A stretch of 10,588 nt of DNA from an uncultured Oscillospiraceae bacterium (GTDB taxonomy: Bacteria > Bacillota > Clostridia > Oscillospirales > Oscillospiraceae): assembly GCA_948766235.1 (NCBI GenBank), contig CAQCFX010000051.1, positions 1 to 10,588 on the forward strand, read 5' to 3'. Shown piece after piece: positions 5,431 to 10,588 of this stretch. Position numbers and translations under genes: made by a program. Under the pieces are notes generated by a model that worked only from the letters and a program-made list of their open reading frames with translations, was not told the origin of the DNA and did not search any database. The stretch's first letter is position 1, and the number at the start of each line of letters is the position of its first letter.

Positions 5431-5509
5431 GTATCTGGCGGACATCGCCAGAAGTAGGCTGGGGCTGCTGGAGCCGGACGAAATCGAATTCGTAGACTCC
5501 AGCAAATAA
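5231..5509 (+). CDS. divIC: Septum formation initiator, DivIC/FtsB family
   Basis: A 92-aa bitopic division protein that, with FtsL and DivIB/FtsQ, links the early Z-ring to septal peptidoglycan synthases. A short basic cytoplasmic tail (residues 1-11) is followed by one membrane helix (about 12-29, LLVLVLMAVLAVALLTL). A coiled-coil-like stretch rich in Ala, Gln, Glu and Arg (about 30-60) comes next, then the family's C-terminal signature EYLADIARSRLGLLEPDEI (67-85). ATG 5231 follows GGAGAGGAGG (5211-5220). The start is embedded in the 3' part of the yabQ frame, and the S1 protein follows after 35 bases, which is the conserved order yabQ-divIC-yabR of Firmicutes. Confidence 0.92.
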   Translation: MKVKRAGVATKLLVLVLMAVLAVALLTLQGKLSAAQADRDELARQVRAQQEANAALADDIAHSGEAEYLADIARSRLGLLEPDEIEFVDSSK

Positions 5510-5544
5510 AAACCAATACATATTGAGAGGGAAAAAAGAGATTT

Positions 5545-6030
5545 ATGGGGATTGAAGTCGGTTCTATCTTAGAAGGCAAGGTGACTGGAATCACCAACTT
5601 CGGCGCATTCGTGGCCCTGCCCGGCAACCGTTCCGGGCTGGTGCACATTTCAGAGATTGCGTATTCCTACGTCAACGACGTGCACGACCACCTGAGTGAG
5701 GGACAGGAGGTCAAGGTCAAGGTCATCGGCGTGGACGCCAACAATCGGATTAACCTGTCCATCAAGCAGGCGGCGCCGCCGCCCCCCCGGCCGGAGCGTC
5801 CGTCCGGGCCGAGGCCAGGCGGTCCCAATCCCCGCCCCCGCTCTGAGGGGGAGCATCGTCCGGCCCGACGCCCGGCGCAGGGGCGCGGCTTTGTGCCGGA
5901 ACCCGCCCAGCCCAGGGGCCCGGCCAGCTTTGAGGACCAGCTCAAGCAGTTTATGGCAAGCTCGGACAGCAAGCTGTCTGAGCTGCACATGAATGAAAAG
6001 CGGGGCAGCCGCCGGGGCGGAAGGAAATAA
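5545..6030 (+). CDS. yabR: S1 domain RNA-binding protein, YabR-like, with a long disordered Pro/Arg tail
   Basis: The 161-aa product has one S1/OB-fold RNA-binding domain at residues 1-72: VGSILEGKVTGITNFGAFV, then SGLVHISEIA, VNDVHDHLSEGQEVKVKVIG and INLSIKQ. This places it with B. subtilis YabR and general stress protein 13, which associate with ribosomes or RNA; the exact role is not settled. Residues about 75-125 are almost only Pro, Arg and Gly and are probably disordered. A short helical segment resembling other YabR C-termini (FEDQLKQFMASSDSKLSEL) and a basic end (RGSRRGGRK) follow. ATG 5545 has only a moderate site upstream (GAGAGGG 5525-5531). It is the last gene of the block and is followed by a terminator. 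Confidence 0.88.
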   Translation: MGIEVGSILEGKVTGITNFGAFVALPGNRSGLVHISEIAYSYVNDVHDHLSEGQEVKVKVIGVDANNRINLSIKQAAPPPPRPERPSGPRPGGPNPRPRSEGEHRPARRPAQGRGFVPEPAQPRGPASFEDQLKQFMASSDSKLSELHMNEKRGSRRGGRK

Positions 6031-6036
6031 GAGAGA

Positions 6037-6063
6037 GGGGGGCGCTGGGGCGCTCCCCTTTTT
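6037..6063 (+). terminator. Intrinsic terminator after yabR
   Basis: GGGGGGCGC (6037-6045) pairs with GCGCTCCCC (6050-6058) as a 9-bp stem with one G-U pair and loop TGGG, followed by TTTTT (6059-6063). It begins six bases after the yabR stop codon. Confidence 0.88.
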
Positions 6064-6068
6064 GTGTA

Positions 6069-6220
6069 GAAGCGCGAGCGTAAGCGCGCCGCCCCGGATG
6101 GAGCGCAGCGAGGGCAAAAGCCCAGCCGCCGCATAGCGGCAGGCGGATTTTGCCCAAGTCGGAGCGAAGCCGGGGCGAACAGCGCGCTCAACGCGAGCGT
6201 GACAGCAAAGAAGCGCTGAG
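6069..6220. repeat. Dispersed hairpin repeat, copy 3 (downstream of yabR)
   Basis: Same family as 721-874 and 1917-2076. GGGCAAAA (6112-6119) pairs with TTTTGCCC (6148-6155) around an inner GC-rich hairpin (CCGCC with GGCGG, or GCCGC with GCGGC). Compared with copy 1, two base pairs of the outer stem changed on both sides (GAAC/GTTC versus GGGC/GCCC), so pairing is kept while sequence differs. The ends again carry GAAGCGC in direct orientation (6069-6075, 6210-6216). A 12-base direct repeat GCGAACAGCGCG (6175-6186, 6226-6237) overlaps its right part. Confidence 0.65.
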
Positions 6221-6414
6221 CCGTCGCGAACAGCGCGGAGACCAGCACCGACGGCACGGTTCGCCCGCTGAGGCGCGGGGTGTGGACCCTGCCTGACGGT
6301 CGGTGTTTTCGGCACCGGCGGCAGCACAAATAGGGGGACGCGCGTCGAAAGCTGCGCGCGCCGAAAGGGTTTGTGGTTGCGCCGCGTATAGGGAACTTAC
6401 GTAAAATGGGGATT
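6221..6414. other. Non-coding stretch, nothing recognised
   Basis: GC-rich sequence between the repeat and the hairpin cluster. Frames are open in places, but none has a ribosome binding site or protein-like composition. No RNA family is recognised. Confidence 0.4.
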
Positions 6415-6637
6415 CTTAAGGGGCGGACGACTGTGGAGCTGGCCTGTTCTTTGGCCTGCTCCACCCGGAGGCCACCCCTTAAGTGTGTCTTTGCCTACTT
6501 TCTGCACAAGCAGAAAGTAGGTCACCGAAGGTAAAAAATCAGCTCTTTCCCCTTGCGGAGAAAGAGCCCAAAGGTATATTGCGCGGGAGAATGGAATGAC
6601 CACATGGGGCAAATCCCCATGCCGCGGCTCGGGCCGC
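6415..6637. repeat. Cluster of consecutive hairpins; unknown element or structured RNA
   Basis: Five inverted repeats follow one another. (1) CTTAAGGGG (6415-6423) with CCCCTTAAG (6475-6483), enclosing GTGGAGC (6433-6439) with GCTCCAC (6458-6464). (2) CCTACTTTCTGC (6494-6505) with GCAGAAAGTAGG (6510-6521), a perfect 12-bp stem with a 4-base loop. (3) GCTCTTTC (6542-6549) with GAAAGAGC (6560-6567). (4) CATGGGG (6603-6609) with CCCCATG (6615-6621). (5) GCGGC (6624-6628) with GCCGC (6633-6637). No ORF accounts for it. It could be a non-autonomous repeat or a structured leader of the amidohydrolase gene. Which strand is active cannot be told. Confidence 0.55.
6553..6580 (+). promoter_or_regulatory. 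Weak candidate promoter for the amidohydrolase-fumarase unit
   Basis: TTGCGG (6553-6558), 16-base spacer, TATATT (6575-6580). It overlaps hairpin 3 of the cluster. It is the best-looking sigma-A-like pair in the gap, but both hexamers are imperfect. Confidence 0.3.
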
Positions 6638-6725
6638 AAGGTCAGTGTACCACAGCGGCGGACAGAATGCTGTCGAATTGGGGCCACGGCCGCGGGCCCG
6701 CCCGGAAAAAAAGGAGGAACCCCCT

Positions 6726-7874
6726 ATGCTGATTGTCAACGGCGCTGTTCACACCATGGAGGTGGGAACCATCCGAAACGGCTTTGTCCGCGTGGAGGGC
6801 AGCCGTGTGGTCCAGATTGGACCCATGTCCGAGCTGCTGGAGCGGACGGACCCCGGTGGCGTCATCGACGCCCAGGAGGGGCACATCCTGCCCGGCCTGA
6901 TGGACGTCCACTGCCACCTGGGGCTGTACGGCTGCGGCGCGCCGGAGGATGATTTGAACGAGTGCCCGGAGGCCTGTACGCCCCAGCTGCGGGCGCTGGA
7001 CGGGGTGGACCCCTTCAACCGCTATTTTAAGGAGGCCCGCCGGGCGGGGGTGACGTGCGTGCTCACCGGCCCCGGCTCAGCCAACCCCATCGCGGGGCAG
7101 GGGGTGCTGCTGAAGACCGCGGGGCGGGTGATCGACCAGATGAGCGTGCGCGCTCCGGCGTCCATGAAGTTCGCCCTGGGGGAAAACCCCAAGCGGATTC
7201 ACGAAAAGCAGGGGCCCGCCACCCGCATGGCCACCGCCGCCATCATCCGGGAAAAGCTCACCCAGGCGCTGAATTATGAGGCGAAGTGGGCCAGAGCCCG
7301 GGCGGATGGCCAGCTGGACGAGCCGGAGTTCGACATACGCCTGGAGGCTCTGCGCCCGGTGGTCACAGGGCGGCTGGCCGCCCACTTTCACGCCCACCGG
7401 GCGGACGACATCGTCACCGCTGTGCGGCTGTCCCGGGAGTTCGGGCTGGACTGCGTGATTGTCCACGGCACCGAGGGCCATTTGGTGGCGGACTTCCTGG
7501 CCAAGGAGGGGGTGCCGGTAATCACGGGGCCCTTCCTCACCGACAGCTCCAAGCCGGAGCTGAACCGCCTGACGGCGGAAAACACGGCCATACTGGCCCG
7601 TGCGGGGGTGCAGGTGGCCATCTGCACCGACCACCCGGAGACCCCCATCAGCCTGCTGCCCTTCTGCGCGGCCATGGCGGCCAGGGCGGGGATGGACGAG
7701 GAGGAGGCGCTGGCCGCCATCACGGTGAACGCGGCCTGCATCGCCGGGGTGGGGGACCGGCTGGGAGCGCTGTCGCCGGGAAAGGACGCGGACATCGTGG
7801 TGATGGACGGCCATCCCTTTGATTGGCGCAGCCGGGTGACCCATGTGCTCATTGACGGGCAGGAGGTGGAGTAA
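6726..7874 (+). CDS. Metal-dependent amidohydrolase (imidazolonepropionase-like)
   Basis: A 382-aa cytoplasmic hydrolase of the amidohydrolase superfamily; the substrate cannot be named from sequence. The N-terminal beta-sandwich ends at HILPGLMDVHCHLG, with the metal-binding HxH at His62 and His64. Further ligands or active-site residues are likely among KFALGENPKR (148-157), HFHAH (220-224), VHGTEGH (246-252) and TDHPE (301-305, Asp302 being the expected catalytic aspartate). The C-terminus closes the sandwich with GALSPGKDADIVVMDGHPF. Length is normal for the family. ATG 6726 follows GGAGG (6713-6717) with 8 bases between. The stop codon abuts the next gene's ATG, so the two are almost surely one operon. 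The frame extends upstream to 6645 only as non-coding sequence. Dihydroorotase- or prolidase-like activities are alternatives. Confidence 0.85.
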   Translation: MLIVNGAVHTMEVGTIRNGFVRVEGSRVVQIGPMSELLERTDPGGVIDAQEGHILPGLMDVHCHLGLYGCGAPEDDLNECPEACTPQLRALDGVDPFNRYFKEARRAGVTCVLTGPGSANPIAGQGVLLKTAGRVIDQMSVRAPASMKFALGENPKRIHEKQGPATRMATAAIIREKLTQALNYEAKWARARADGQLDEPEFDIRLEALRPVVTGRLAAHFHAHRADDIVTAVRLSREFGLDCVIVHGTEGHLVADFLAKEGVPVITGPFLTDSSKPELNRLTAENTAILARAGVQVAICTDHPETPISLLPFCAAMAARAGMDEEEALAAITVNAACIAGVGDRLGALSPGKDADIVVMDGHPFDWRSRVTHVLIDGQEVE

Positions 7875-8720
7875 ATGGTGCGGGAGATTGAGGCAAAAAC
7901 CCTGTCCGACGCGGTGCGCGCGCTGTGCGTTCAGGCCAACACCGTGCTGCCCCAGGACCTGCGCCGGGCCATTGAGGAGGCGCGGGAGGCGGAGCCCTCC
8001 CCGGTGGGACAGGCCATTTTAGGCGACCTGGTGGAAAACTGCCAGTTTGCCCAGGCCAAGGGCCTGCCCATCTGCCAGGACACGGGGATGGCGGTGGTGT
8101 TTCTGGACTGGGGGCAGGACTGCCATCTGGTGGGCGCGTCCCTGGAGGATGCGGTAAACGACGGCGTGCGGCGGGGATATTTGGAGGGGCATCTGCGCCT
8201 GTCGGTGGTGGCCGACCCGCTGCGGCGGGTGAACACCAACGACAACACCCCCGCGGTTGTCCATCTGCGCATGGTCCCTGGGGACCGGGTGGACATCACC
8301 GTGGCCCCCAAGGGCTTTGGCAGCGAGAATATGACCCGGCTTAATATGTTCAACCCCTCCGTCACGGCGGAGCAGGTGGAGGATTTTGTGGTGGAATGCG
8401 TCTCCCTCGCCGGGTCCAATCCCTGCCCGCCGGTGGTGATTGGCGTGGGGCTGGGAGGCACGTCGGAGCTGGCGGCGCAGCTGGCCAAGCGCGCCCTGCT
8501 GCGCCCCGCCGGAGAGCGGCATTCCGACCCCTTCTACGCCGCCATGGAGGAACGGATTTTGGAGCGGGTGAACCGCCTGGGCATCGGCCCTCAGGGGCTG
8601 GGCGGGCGCACCACCGCCCTTTCGGCGGCCATATTGACCTATCCCACCCACATCGCCGGGCTGCCCTGCGCGGTGAATCTGGGCTGCCACGTCACCCGGC
8701 ACGCCCGCGCGGTGATTTGA
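7875..8720 (+). CDS. Fumarate hydratase class I, alpha subunit (FumA-type; or tartrate dehydratase alpha)
   Basis: The two-subunit class I fumarase interconverts fumarate and malate with an oxygen-sensitive [4Fe-4S] cluster. This 281-aa protein is the alpha half. Its three cluster cysteines are visible: Cys67 in ICQDTGM, Cys184 in GSNPCPP and Cys271 in NLGCHVTRHA. GGTSELAAQLAKRAL (194-208) and RTTALSAAILTYPTHIAGLP (245-264) are typical of the family. ATG 7875 follows the amidohydrolase TAA directly, with GGAGG (7862-7866) inside the upstream gene. The beta subunit usually sits right after alpha, but here 8721 onward is intergenic and then hpf, so the beta partner must be elsewhere or lost. 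The related L-tartrate dehydratase alpha subunit cannot be excluded by eye. Confidence 0.88.
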   Translation: MVREIEAKTLSDAVRALCVQANTVLPQDLRRAIEEAREAEPSPVGQAILGDLVENCQFAQAKGLPICQDTGMAVVFLDWGQDCHLVGASLEDAVNDGVRRGYLEGHLRLSVVADPLRRVNTNDNTPAVVHLRMVPGDRVDITVAPKGFGSENMTRLNMFNPSVTAEQVEDFVVECVSLAGSNPCPPVVIGVGLGGTSELAAQLAKRALLRPAGERHSDPFYAAMEERILERVNRLGIGPQGLGGRTTALSAAILTYPTHIAGLPCAVNLGCHVTRHARAVI

Positions 8721-8782
8721 CCGCCGCTTTAAAGGAAAATTTTTTGTGAAAATCGCCAAAAAAGTATGGCGCAGGCCGAGAA

Positions 8783-8806
8783 GGTATGGTATAATAACGT
8801 CATACC
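8783..8806 (+). promoter_or_regulatory. hpf promoter (extended -10) within an inverted repeat
   Basis: A perfect TATAAT (8790-8795) is preceded by TGG (8787-8789), an extended -10; the -35 region (TGGCGC, 8767-8772) is poor. The -10 is bracketed by GGTATG (8783-8788) and CATACC (8801-8806), an arrangement that could be an operator. The transcript would start near 8802. Confidence 0.6.
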
Positions 8807-8858
8807 GGGGGTGCTCTTTCCCCAACGACACGCCCTCGAGGCGAAAGGAGCTGAGCAC

Positions 8859-9401
8859 ATGAAGTTCACATTTACAGACAAAAAGGTCAACCTGCCCAAG
8901 TCCCTGCACAACTATGCCGAGAAAAAGGTGGGAAAGCTGGACCGCTACTTCAAAAATGAGGCGGAGGCCAATCTGGTCTTTTCTGTGGAAAAGGACCGGA
9001 ACAAGGTGGAGCTGACCATCCGTTCCGGCAGCACCATCCTCCGGGTGGCGGAGAGTACGTCGGATATGTTCGCGTCGGTGGACGCGGCGGTCACCTCCAT
9101 GGAGCGGCAGCTGCGCAAGCACAAGACCCGCCTGGAGAAGCGGCTGCGCCAGGGCGCGTTTACCCAGCCCGAGCCGGTGGAGGAGACCTCCTTCGTGCCC
9201 GATGTGGAGGAGGCGGGGGAGTACCAGGTGGTGCGCACCAAGCGCTTCCCCATCAAGCCCATGACGGTGGACGAAGCTATTTTGCAGATGGACCTGCTGG
9301 GCCACAGCTTCTATGCGTTCAAGGATGAGGACGGCGGCGCCTTCGCCGTGGTGTATAAGCGCAACGACGGCGGCTATGGCCTGATTGAGGACGAAGGATA
9401 A
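8859..9401 (+). CDS. hpf: Ribosome hibernation-promoting factor, long form
   Basis: Long HPF binds the 30S decoding region and dimerises ribosomes into inactive 100S particles under stress or in stationary phase. The 180-aa product has the RaiA/YfiA-like N-terminal domain (residues 1-97: KFTFTDKKVNLPKSLHNYAEKK, then KLDRYF and MFASVDAAVTSMERQLRKHKTRL). A linker rich in Glu and Pro follows (about 103-122). The C-terminal dimerisation domain (about 123-178) reads VVRTKRFPIKPMTVDEAIL, LLGHSFYAFKDEDGG and VVYKRNDGGYGLI. This two-domain form is usual in Firmicutes. ATG 8859 has AAAGGAG (8844-8850) 8 bases upstream, behind an extended -10 promoter. A strong terminator follows, so it is probably a single-gene unit. 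Confidence 0.94.
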   Translation: MKFTFTDKKVNLPKSLHNYAEKKVGKLDRYFKNEAEANLVFSVEKDRNKVELTIRSGSTILRVAESTSDMFASVDAAVTSMERQLRKHKTRLEKRLRQGAFTQPEPVEETSFVPDVEEAGEYQVVRTKRFPIKPMTVDEAILQMDLLGHSFYAFKDEDGGAFAVVYKRNDGGYGLIEDEG

Positions 9402-9414
9402 TATAGATGCAGCA

Positions 9415-9448
9415 GCCCCGCCCGGCATTGCCGGGCGGGGCGGTTTTT
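9415..9448 (+). terminator. Intrinsic terminator after hpf
   Basis: A perfect 12-bp stem, GCCCCGCCCGGC (9415-9426) with GCCGGGCGGGGC (9430-9441), 3-base loop, then GG and TTTTT (9444-9448). It lies 13 bases after the hpf stop. On the minus strand there is no matching T-run, so it serves mainly hpf. Confidence 0.92.
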
Positions 9449-9463
9449 GTATTTATGGGTGGG

Positions 9464-9673
9464 TTACAGCACAAAGTCCTCGTCCCGCAGGTGGTCGAAG
9501 CGGGCGGTCATGGGCTTGGGGGGGACCCGCTTGAGGGGGTCGTAGCGAAAGCGGCGGCAGGAGCCGGCGGCGGACACGATCCCCTTTTTCACGCACATCA
9601 CCTTGTCATCCTCCAGCGGCGTACCCCGCTGGCAGTAGGCGCAGCGCGGGTCCATATCCTTTTCAAACAGCAT
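9464..9673 (-). CDS. Small four-cysteine protein, probable zinc ribbon, function unknown
   Basis: A 69-aa protein on the minus strand, converging on hpf. Four cysteines are arranged as CAYC (residues 10-13), then one in VMCVKK and one in GSCRRF. The spacing suggests a zinc-binding knuckle followed by a basic, Pro-rich part (YDPLKRVPPKP) and an acidic end. The start ATG (9673-9671) has GGAAGGAG about 8 bases upstream; the frame is open to 9724 but without a better site. The promoter at 9715-9743 supports it. I believe short proteins of this kind are conserved hypotheticals in Oscillospiraceae, but I cannot name a function. Codon use is like the neighbours. Confidence 0.75.
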   Translation of the reverse strand: MLFEKDMDPRCAYCQRGTPLEDDKVMCVKKGIVSAAGSCRRFRYDPLKRVPPKPMTARFDHLRDEDFVL

Positions 9674-9714
9674 GGCGCGGCTCCTTCCTGTACTGGGGTA
9701 TCCAATGTCCCTCC

Positions 9715-9743
9715 AGTATATCACAGCTTACGCCGTTTTTCCA
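9715..9743 (-). promoter_or_regulatory. Sigma-A promoter of the four-cysteine protein
   Basis: On the minus strand TGGAAA (9743-9738), a 17-base spacer and TATACT (9720-9715), with TG one base before the -10. It overlaps the very end of the ylbJ remnant (stop at 9728-9730). Confidence 0.6.
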
Positions 9744-10336
9744 CACCTTTTTCGCAAAAGGAAGCCGCACAGCCCAGCCAAAATCAGCCAGCCGGCCAGA
9801 GCCGCCAGGGTGGACGCGGCCAGCGCGGTGGAAAAGTCCAGCGCGGCGATGGATTCGGTCTGGTCCACCAGGTAGTCGGCCACCGGAGCGGACAGAGGAA
9901 ACAGGCGGGTGAGGGCGTAGGTCAGGGCGGCGGCGATGAGGCCGTGACACATCTTGCCCGCCAGATAGACCCGGGCGGACAGGCCGCTGTCCACCAGAAA
10001 GGACAGCACCTGGCAGTGGACGGACAGGCCCGCCCAGCCCAGCATGAACGCCGCCATGGACACCCGGCCCGCCAACTGGGCGCCGCCCCGGAGGGAGGCC
10101 ACGCCGGAGGACAGCTCCAGCAGCCCCGCCACCAGCCGCCTGGCCCACTCCGCCTCGAATCCGGCCAGGGACAGGAGCTGCGCCAGGGCGGAGAGCACGC
10201 CGTAGGCGGACAGCAGCCGAAGCACCACGGCGAAAAACACCACAAAGGCGCAGATGTTCAGCGTGCTTTGCAGGGCGCGGGACACCGCCCCGGTGAAGGC
10301 GGCGGGGAGGGTGACGGTGCGAATGGGCTTGGGGCG
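9728..10336 (-). pseudogene. ylbJ: ylbJ remnant: C-terminal half of sporulation integral membrane protein YlbJ
   Basis: YlbJ is a polytopic membrane protein with nucleoside-recognition (gate) domains needed for spore formation; intact members are about 400 aa. Only about 200 C-terminal residues are recognisable. LPAAFTGAVSRALQSTLNIC leads into a membrane helix (AFVVFFAVVLRLL). Then come GLLELSSGVASLRGG, a helix ending GWAGLSVHCQVLSFL and further helices to the TAA at 9730-9728. Upstream of about 10336 on this strand the frame stays open to 10546, but the translation no longer resembles a membrane protein, and that DNA encodes the spoVB tail on the other strand. There is no start codon with a ribosome binding site at the break. 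The exact edge is uncertain by some tens of bases. The gene is broken here, or the assembly is chimeric at this point. Confidence 0.75.
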
Positions 10337-10483
10337 CTGGCCGCGGGCGCGGCGGTGTGCGGCGGCGCGGCGGTTTATGGGGTGGGGCTGCTGGCTTTTC
10401 GGGCGCTGGAGAAGAAAGATCTGTTGATGCTGCCAAAGGGACAAAAAATTGCGAAAACCCTTGAAAAACGGGGTTGGATGTGA
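10331..10483 (+). pseudogene. C-terminal fragment of a SpoVB/MurJ-like polysaccharide flippase
   Basis: About 50 codons in frame with the TGA at 10481-10483 encode a last membrane helix (LGALAAGAAVCGGAAVYGV). The tail EKKDLLMLPKGQKIAKTLEK follows, the pattern seen at the C-terminus of SpoVB-type lipid II/polysaccharide flippases. Intact proteins exceed 450 aa, and the 5' nine tenths is missing. Sequence left of about 10330 belongs to ylbJ on the opposite strand. The frame is open leftward to 9407, but that part is an antisense shadow. It sits directly before an HU gene; a SpoVB-like gene (yabM) is a known neighbour of the yabN-yabR region in Firmicutes. Family assignment is from the tail only. 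Confidence 0.6.
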
Positions 10484-10489
10484 TATGAT
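10461..10489 (+). promoter_or_regulatory. Sigma-A promoter of the HU gene
   Basis: TTGAAA (10461-10466), 17-base spacer, TATGAT (10484-10489), overlapping the end of the flippase fragment. The leader of about 70 bases can form either CGGTTT/AAACCG (10514-10519, 10529-10534) or GTTTGCGG/CCGCAGAC (10516-10523, 10537-10544, one G-U pair). Confidence 0.65.
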
Positions 10490-10567
10490 TGCTACTGTTA
10501 TGAAACGAACCGACGGTTTGCGGGCGGGAAACCGGACCGCAGACAAAATTAGGGAGGTACTATATTC

Positions 10568-10588
10568 ATGAACAAATCCGAACTGATC
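10568..10588 (+). CDS. hup: HU family DNA-binding protein, first seven codons; runs off the window
   Basis: Only MNKSELI is visible, the usual opening of bacterial HU proteins (small dimeric nucleoid proteins that bend DNA). The ATG at 10568 follows a strong AGGGAGG site (10551-10557, 10 bases away) and a sigma-A promoter. The call rests on seven residues plus context (downstream of a SpoVB-like gene), so it is probable rather than proven. Confidence 0.65.

Noticed and set aside
5696..5992. Alternative plus-strand frame inside yabR
   Set aside because: Ser/Arg-rich shadow; the S1 domain frame is clearly the coding one.
6397..6687. Minus-strand frame of 96 codons over the hairpin cluster
   Set aside because: It crosses several strong hairpins, has no RBS, and reads like a spurious translation of a repeat.
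8019..9428. Minus-strand frame of 469 codons across the fumarase and hpf genes
   Set aside because: Shadow of two clear plus-strand genes and the spacer; His/Arg/Gly-rich composition, no RBS.
9407..10483. Long plus-strand frame of 358 codons
   Set aside because: Mostly antisense to the ylbJ remnant and the four-cysteine gene, with a Gln/Gly/His-rich translation and no start site. Only its last ~50 codons look like a real (flippase) tail.

Overview
The window looks like a chromosomal segment of a GC-rich, endospore-forming Clostridia bacterium, most like the Oscillospiraceae (Flavonifractor/Lawsonibacter-type gut anaerobes). That placement is inferred from the GC-rich codon use, the strong Shine-Dalgarno sites, the sporulation genes yabP and yabQ, and the mix of protein families; no search was run. 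No phage, CRISPR, insertion sequence, tRNA or rRNA is visible.

Left edge (1-590): the 5' end of prfC (release factor 3) runs leftward from its own promoter, followed by an apparently empty spacer. Next (533-3004) is an aromatic amino acid operon. It opens with a promoter, a 23-residue leader peptide containing five tyrosines, a hairpin over the Tyr codons and an intrinsic terminator. This is the layout of a ribosome-mediated tyrosine attenuator. It precedes aroF (DAHP synthase with a ferredoxin-like regulatory domain) and tyrA (prephenate dehydrogenase). I regard it as the most interesting system in the window. A perfect parS-type palindrome (ParB/Spo0J binding site) lies between aroF and tyrA, which suggests an origin-proximal position.

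Middle (3005-6063): two similar promoters and a doubtful small ORF precede an AI-2E-family membrane protein. The conserved block yabP-yabQ-divIC/ftsB-yabR (spore formation, cell division, S1 RNA-binding protein) follows and ends at a clear terminator. The yabQ frame runs about 200 bases into divIC.

6064-6725 is a large non-coding stretch. It holds the third copy of a dispersed hairpin repeat (the other two copies lie inside the aro operon) and a run of hairpins of unknown nature. Then come a two-gene unit (metal-dependent amidohydrolase and a fumarase class I alpha subunit without its beta partner) and hpf (long hibernation factor) with its own promoter and terminator.

Right edge (9464-10588): a small four-cysteine protein on the minus strand, then the 3' half of ylbJ (minus) joined to the last ~50 codons of a spoVB/murJ-like flippase (plus). 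Both have lost their 5' parts, as expected from one deletion in a divergent gene pair or from a misassembly. The first seven codons of an HU protein, with promoter and RBS, close the window.
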